From: Kiritimatiellia bacterium | GTDB taxonomy: Bacteria; Verrucomicrobiota; Kiritimatiellia; RFP12; UBA1067 | Direction: 5' to 3' | Length of the DNA stretch: 7,814 nucleotides | Assembly: GCA_024405255.1 (NCBI GenBank) | Contig: JAKSOY010000213.1 | Span: 1 to 7,814, forward strand | Part shown: positions 4,777-7,814 of the stretch, in pieces | Numbering within the stretch: the stretch's first letter is position 1 | Layout of the letters: each line of letters opens with the position of its first letter | The notes under the pieces: generated by a model | What the model was told of the DNA's origin: nothing | Databases searched by the model: none | Seen by the model: the letters and a program-made list of their open reading frames with translations, nothing else | Made by a program: the position numbers and the translations under genes

Positions 4777-7122
4777 TCAGTTCTGCTCGGCAGGGATGAT
4801 TTCAAGCTGGTCGATCCAGACGCCTTCGATGGACGTCGTTTCGCCCGTCTTCGTGTCGTAGAAACCCGGACCGATCCAGAAGTAATCCGATCCTTCGGGC
4901 GTGATCGTCGCGATGTCGTACCACTGGTATCCCGGCTTCACCGCCGTCACCTTCGGACGGCAACCGCCCTTCCCCTGGTTACGGGCATCATTATGGACAC
5001 CCGACCAAAACGCTTCGCCCGTCTTGCCCGCCTTCGGCTCGACGCGCAGATGCGCCCGCACGCGGTACTTCACGCCCGGCGCGAAGACGACCTTGCTCAT
5101 CGGATAGATCACGCACCACTCGTAGTGCGTATTCATGAGCTTGATCGCCTTTCCGCCCTTCGCGGCCGGATCATCCACCAGCGCCGTATAGTTGCTGCTG
5201 GGACGCGATTGGACCAAGTCGTTCACGCCGAGAACGAGGCATTTTCCTTCCACAAGCTTCGGCACCGTGGGCGTTTGCGAGAAAAGCGCGTTCCACTCGT
5301 TCGTCACCGCGTTCCGGCGGCTCTCCGAAAGGCAGATGTCCTTCGCCTCCTCCATGCGCGCGATGAGCGAACGCGCGAGCGCCTGGGCGTCCGTCCATTT
5401 GGCGGCCGGCTTCCAATTCTGCACAAACGAATAGTCCGGCGCCACCAGACGGCGCCGCATCCGCTCGAGGCGCGTGTAGTCAGTGCCGAACGCGCCCATG
5501 CGCACGTTGTAGTTCGCCACGGGATCGTCCTTCGTCGCCGCAGTCGCCTGCGCCCAGAGTCCGGCCGCCTTTTCGAGGAAAGCATCCGAAAAGGCGGGGC
5601 ACATCACGTCCTCGTAGATGCCGGACGGACGCTTCGGATCGGACGAATACGCACGATGGATTTCATGTTCCTCTTCGAAGTAGGCCCGCACGAACGGCGC
5701 GCCCTTCCCATAGTAGCCCGGGAAGAAGTCGTCGAGAAGCGGCTTGATCGGCAGATCGGGATTCCACATCCACTTCGCGAGGAGCCACGCCTTGAGTTCG
5801 CCGAAGGCGCCATGACGTCCAAGCTGGGCGCCTTGCTCGAAGAGGCATTTCACCTTGTGGTCACGGAAGAACTTGATGTTGCCCTGCAGCGCATAGACGT
5901 TCGAAAGCGGATACGTGTAGTGGCGGAAGTTCGTGGTGTAGTCCCACACATAGAGCATGTCGGTTTGCGACGTCCAGCCCTTGATGTCGGTGCAGAACTT
6001 GATGTTCTGCGGATAGGGACTCTCGGGAATCGGCCGCGCAAAATCGCACTCGATCGAGCAGAGGCAGGGAATCACATTGTGGCGCAGACGCGTCTTCTTC
6101 GGCGGCTGGCGCGAGAACTGGTAGGCGAGCGTTTCGATGAGCACGCCCGGGAATTCCTTTTCCACCTCGGCTGCGACGGCATTCACGAACCGCACCACCG
6201 TACCGGCGTGGGAGCCTTCCTCCTCGTCCACGGCCGCGCACTTCGGACACTGGCAGTAATTCCAGTTGTCGTTCTGGCTCACACCGTAGAAGCGCGCGCC
6301 CGGATCCTTGCGAATGCGCTCCTTCACGCCTTCCACGACGATCTTCAGAACGTCCGGATTCGTGAGGCAGAGCTGCAGATACCACTGCCGGCCGCCCGGC
6401 GGCGGATTGACGCGGCGCGCACCGTTGCGGAAAGCGTAATATTCGGGATGCGTCTTGCCGTACTTCTCGAGCGGCACGAGACGATCGAAGGTGTGGCAGC
6501 ATCCGAGGCCGCCGCCGAAGCGATACGAATCGCCGCCGAACTTGGGCTCGATCGGCCGCCAGGTGCAATTGCAGCGAATACGCGAGGCATATTCCGTGTG
6601 GGTGATGACGTCGTACCAGAACGGCAGACGCATCTCGAACGCGGGCGTTTGCGTGTCGTCGAGATTCGCGCACACCTTGAACGCGTCGCGCGTGGGGATC
6701 TTCTCGCACCAGCTCGCGTACCAGCGGCAGCCGCCGAAACGCTCGAGAAGTTCGTAGACACCATAGAGCGCACCACGCACGGAAGACCCCGCAATCGTGA
6801 GCGCTTCGCCCTGAACCTTCAGCTGGAAGCCGTCCTCGCCAAGCTTCTTGTCCGTCCGTGTGATGATCTGCACGCGCTTCGCCGGAAGCGGCTGGTCGTC
6901 CGTTATGATCGGGAGCGTCACGCCCGTCATCCGCGCCGTGTAGCGCTGCAGCTCCTCTGCCGCGTAGCGCTGCGAAGGCGATGCCGCCTTCGGCAACACG
7001 ATCGTATAAGCCGCCGCCGCGCCACGCGCCGCGAGGGTGAGTTCCTGATGTTGCGCCGCCAGAGCGCCCAAAGCGCCACACGCCACCGCAACGGAGAGTC
7101 CAATACTTCTAATGAATTTCAT
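4777..7122 (-). CDS. Secreted DUF4838 domain protein, glycoside-hydrolase-like, 781 aa
   Basis: Residues 1-23 form a signal peptide (basic start MKFIR, hydrophobic core, cleavage near ALA-A), so the protein is exported. Residues about 40-150 resemble the alpha/beta domain preceding the barrel in GH67 and GH20 enzymes (LPKAASPSQRYAAEELQRY). The DUF4838 hallmark lies at 279-295, YGVSQNDNWNYCQCPKC, followed by HAGTVVRFVNAVAAEV and YVWDYTTNF (391-399). The C-terminal 155 or so residues (from KCLVLGVNDL at 627) look like a beta-sandwich, carbohydrate-binding-type module. Role in polysaccharide breakdown is inferred; no reaction is established. Start ATG 7122 is chosen over a TTG at 7191 because it exposes the signal peptide and a -10 box lies inside the longer version. 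Cysteine content is high for an exported protein (about 22). It probably leads the operon with the DUF1861 gene. Confidence 0.88.
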   Translation of the reverse strand: MKFIRSIGLSVAVACGALGALAAQHQELTLAARGAAAAYTIVLPKAASPSQRYAAEELQRYTARMTGVTLPIITDDQPLPAKRVQIITRTDKKLGEDGFQLKVQGEALTIAGSSVRGALYGVYELLERFGGCRWYASWCEKIPTRDAFKVCANLDDTQTPAFEMRLPFWYDVITHTEYASRIRCNCTWRPIEPKFGGDSYRFGGGLGCCHTFDRLVPLEKYGKTHPEYYAFRNGARRVNPPPGGRQWYLQLCLTNPDVLKIVVEGVKERIRKDPGARFYGVSQNDNWNYCQCPKCAAVDEEEGSHAGTVVRFVNAVAAEVEKEFPGVLIETLAYQFSRQPPKKTRLRHNVIPCLCSIECDFARPIPESPYPQNIKFCTDIKGWTSQTDMLYVWDYTTNFRHYTYPLSNVYALQGNIKFFRDHKVKCLFEQGAQLGRHGAFGELKAWLLAKWMWNPDLPIKPLLDDFFPGYYGKGAPFVRAYFEEEHEIHRAYSSDPKRPSGIYEDVMCPAFSDAFLEKAAGLWAQATAATKDDPVANYNVRMGAFGTDYTRLERMRRRLVAPDYSFVQNWKPAAKWTDAQALARSLIARMEEAKDICLSESRRNAVTNEWNALFSQTPTVPKLVEGKCLVLGVNDLVQSRPSSNYTALVDDPAAKGGKAIKLMNTHYEWCVIYPMSKVVFAPGVKYRVRAHLRVEPKAGKTGEAFWSGVHNDARNQGKGGCRPKVTAVKPGYQWYDIATITPEGSDYFWIGPGFYDTKTGETTSIEGVWIDQLEIIPAEQN

Positions 7123-7132
7123 GATGCCTGCT

Positions 7133-7141
7133 AGTATAGCA
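7133..7141 (-). promoter_or_regulatory. Extended -10 promoter of the DUF4838-DUF1861 operon
   Basis: The minus strand reads TGC then TATACT (7141-7133), an extended -10 element with a five-of-six hexamer. A -35 is weak (TCGCAA at 7161-7156, 17-base spacer), as is common with extended -10 promoters. The hexamer ends only 10 bases before ATG 7122, so the predicted leader is about 3-4 bases and the transcript may be leaderless. Confidence 0.5.
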
Positions 7142-7326
7142 CAAACAGGCACACTTTGCGAGGGGACTTCTCCTAGTTTATCATCCTCCAAGGCACACCC
7201 CCTCCAACGCTCAAACTTGTCGAAAACCGTTTGTGGCGGGATAAAGGCATCTGTGTACTACTTCATAGTGCCGTGAAGGGAAAAGACGACCCACATTTAT
7301 GACTGAAGCCCCAACAAGTTTCGGGA

Positions 7327-7358
7327 AGTCATTTCAGAGCCTTGGCAGAGAAATGACT
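7327..7358. repeat. Perfect 9-bp inverted repeat with a nested stem
   Basis: AGTCATTTC at 7327-7335 is perfectly complementary to GAAATGACT at 7350-7358. Inside, GCC (7339-7341) and GGC (7344-7346) form a second short stem, flanked on both sides by AGA. The whole element is almost fully symmetric. It sits 205-236 bases upstream of the DUF4838 start and 70 bases beyond the stop of the upstream gene. It could be an operator for a dimeric regulator or an RNA hairpin; without a U-tract it is not a classical terminator. Confidence 0.65.
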
Positions 7359-7376
7359 CTCGCGAACTTAAGACCG

Positions 7377-7395
7377 GTCCGCACCAGGCGCGGAC
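7377..7395. repeat. GC-rich hairpin after the partial glycosidase gene
   Basis: GTCCGC at 7377-7382 pairs with GCGGAC at 7390-7395 across a 7-base loop. It lies 33 bases beyond the stop codon of the partial gene on the minus strand. The ten bases CAGGCGCGGA (7385-7394) also occur in the palindrome at 647-656, which hints at related elements but could be chance in GC-rich DNA. Confidence 0.35.
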
Positions 7396-7427
7396 GAGCT
7401 GCGGAGGAAGAGGAACCTGCCGCTACG

Positions 7428-7814
7428 TCAGTAGGTGTTCCGAGGTGAATTACACCGACGCACCTGCACGATTTCAATCGTCTGGCGATCGAGGATGACC
7501 GTCTGCGGCGCGAGGCCCAGTCCTGCGGGCGGGACGATCCGTACCTTGCGTACGGGAGAAGGATGGGCGCACGTGATCGTCAAGCGCTCGACACGCCCGC
7601 CCTTCACCGCCATGTCGATCGTGAGGCCACCTGGCGCCGGCAGACGGAAGGCATAGTCCTTCCAGGCGGACGGAACGCTCGGCGCGAGATAAAGCGCGTC
7701 CTCCATGTCCGCCACGAAGAGTTGGTCGATCGCATAGAGGCAATTCCCCGCGGCGGTCATGAACCACGGGCGACACTGGGAGACGCCCGGCTCGTTGATT
7801 TCCCAATACTCGCC
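7428..7814 (-). CDS. C-terminal end of a glycoside-hydrolase-like protein (partial)
   Basis: The frame is open from the right edge to a TGA at 7430-7428, giving 128 residues of a longer protein; the internal ATG at 7760 is not the true start. The visible part begins GEYWEINEPGVSQCRPWF, then AAGNCLYAIDQLFV, DALYLAPSVPSAWKDYAFRL and APGG, and ends in an all-beta segment (MAVKGGRVERLTI). This pattern fits the end of an (alpha/alpha)6-barrel glycosidase followed by its C-terminal beta domain, as in GH65/GH95-like proteins. I cannot assign the exact family because the catalytic part is off the edge. It lies on the same strand as the DUF4838 and DUF1861 genes and supports a carbohydrate-degradation locus. 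The last residues (RRCNSPRNTY) look like a non-conserved tail. Confidence 0.8.
   Translation of the reverse strand, partial: GEYWEINEPGVSQCRPWFMTAAGNCLYAIDQLFVADMEDALYLAPSVPSAWKDYAFRLPAPGGLTIDMAVKGGRVERLTITCAHPSPVRKVRIVPPAGLGLAPQTVILDRQTIEIVQVRRCNSPRNTY

Larger units (their letters stand above)
7123..7427. other. 305-nt gap upstream of the DUF4838 gene
   Basis: No gene is supported here. The stretch is less GC-rich than its flanks. It holds a promoter next to the DUF4838 start, a 9-bp inverted repeat at 7327-7358, a third ATGACT element at 7299-7304, and a GC hairpin at 7377-7395. It combines the 3' end of the upstream glycosidase gene with the control region of the DUF4838-DUF1861 operon. 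Confidence 0.6.

Noticed and set aside
4713..4805. N-terminal extension of the DUF1861 gene from TTG 4805
   Set aside because: It would overlap the DUF4838 stop, lacks a ribosome-binding site, is highly charged, and would bury the signal peptide that starts at 4712.
4588..7134. Very long open frame on the + strand (848 codons)
   Set aside because: It is antisense to the DUF4838 gene, extremely rich in arginine, histidine and leucine without any domain, and is the expected shadow of a GC-rich gene on the other strand.
7123..7191. N-terminal extension of the DUF4838 gene from TTG 7191
   Set aside because: It would place 23 polar residues before a clear signal peptide and contains the extended -10 promoter element.
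7299..7448. A + strand 49-residue frame (ATG 7299) with a promoter-like TTGTCG/GATAAA pair at 7217-7245
   Set aside because: The nearest AAGGG is 18 bases from the ATG, the protein is low-complexity (RTRRGR, EEEE) and unrecognised, it overlaps the stop of the glycosidase gene antisense, and its sequence includes the 9-bp inverted repeat. It is more likely chance.

Overview
The window reads as chromosomal DNA of a GC-rich bacterium from the PVC group. A Kiritimatiellota, Verrucomicrobiota or Lentisphaerota member is most likely. The reasons are the pairing of a secreted DUF4838 protein with a DUF1861-type protein next to a glycosidase, and GC-rich intergenic palindromes. This placement is inferred from gene content; there is no rRNA or marker gene to settle it. 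No transposase, integrase, CRISPR array, tRNA or rRNA is visible.

Layout: two very small membrane-protein genes lie on the + strand at the left (121-300 and 325-582). They converge on a long series of minus-strand genes. Read right to left on the minus strand, these are: the C-terminal end of a glycoside-hydrolase-like protein cut by the window edge (7814-7428); a 305-nt gap holding inverted repeats and a promoter; a secreted DUF4838 protein (7122-4777); a secreted DUF1861-like beta-propeller protein (4712-3732); a 124-nt AT-rich gap with a promoter; and then a tight housekeeping cluster of hisA (3607-2876), an M16 zinc peptidase (2859-1612) and an RsmE-family 16S rRNA methyltransferase (1610-765).

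The right half looks like part of a carbohydrate-utilisation locus. Its three genes would act on exported or periplasmic glycans, and the DUF4838 and DUF1861 genes are probably cotranscribed (64 nt apart, no terminator between them). The left half is a housekeeping operon with near-overlapping gene ends. The convergent 583-764 gap carries one long-range inverted repeat and two strong GC-rich hairpins, but no U-tracts.

The most unusual feature is inside rsmE. Six 21-bp units, each with a palindromic GGGG...CCCC core, are inserted in frame and add exactly six 7-residue repeats (residues 189-230). Removing them leaves 239 residues, the normal size of the family. This resembles the in-frame palindromic elements known from Rickettsia, with a different sequence. 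A second signal is a set of three ATGACT elements in alternating orientation upstream of the DUF4838 gene. They could be regulator sites or a switchable RNA structure. I found no clear evidence of a wholly new multi-gene system.
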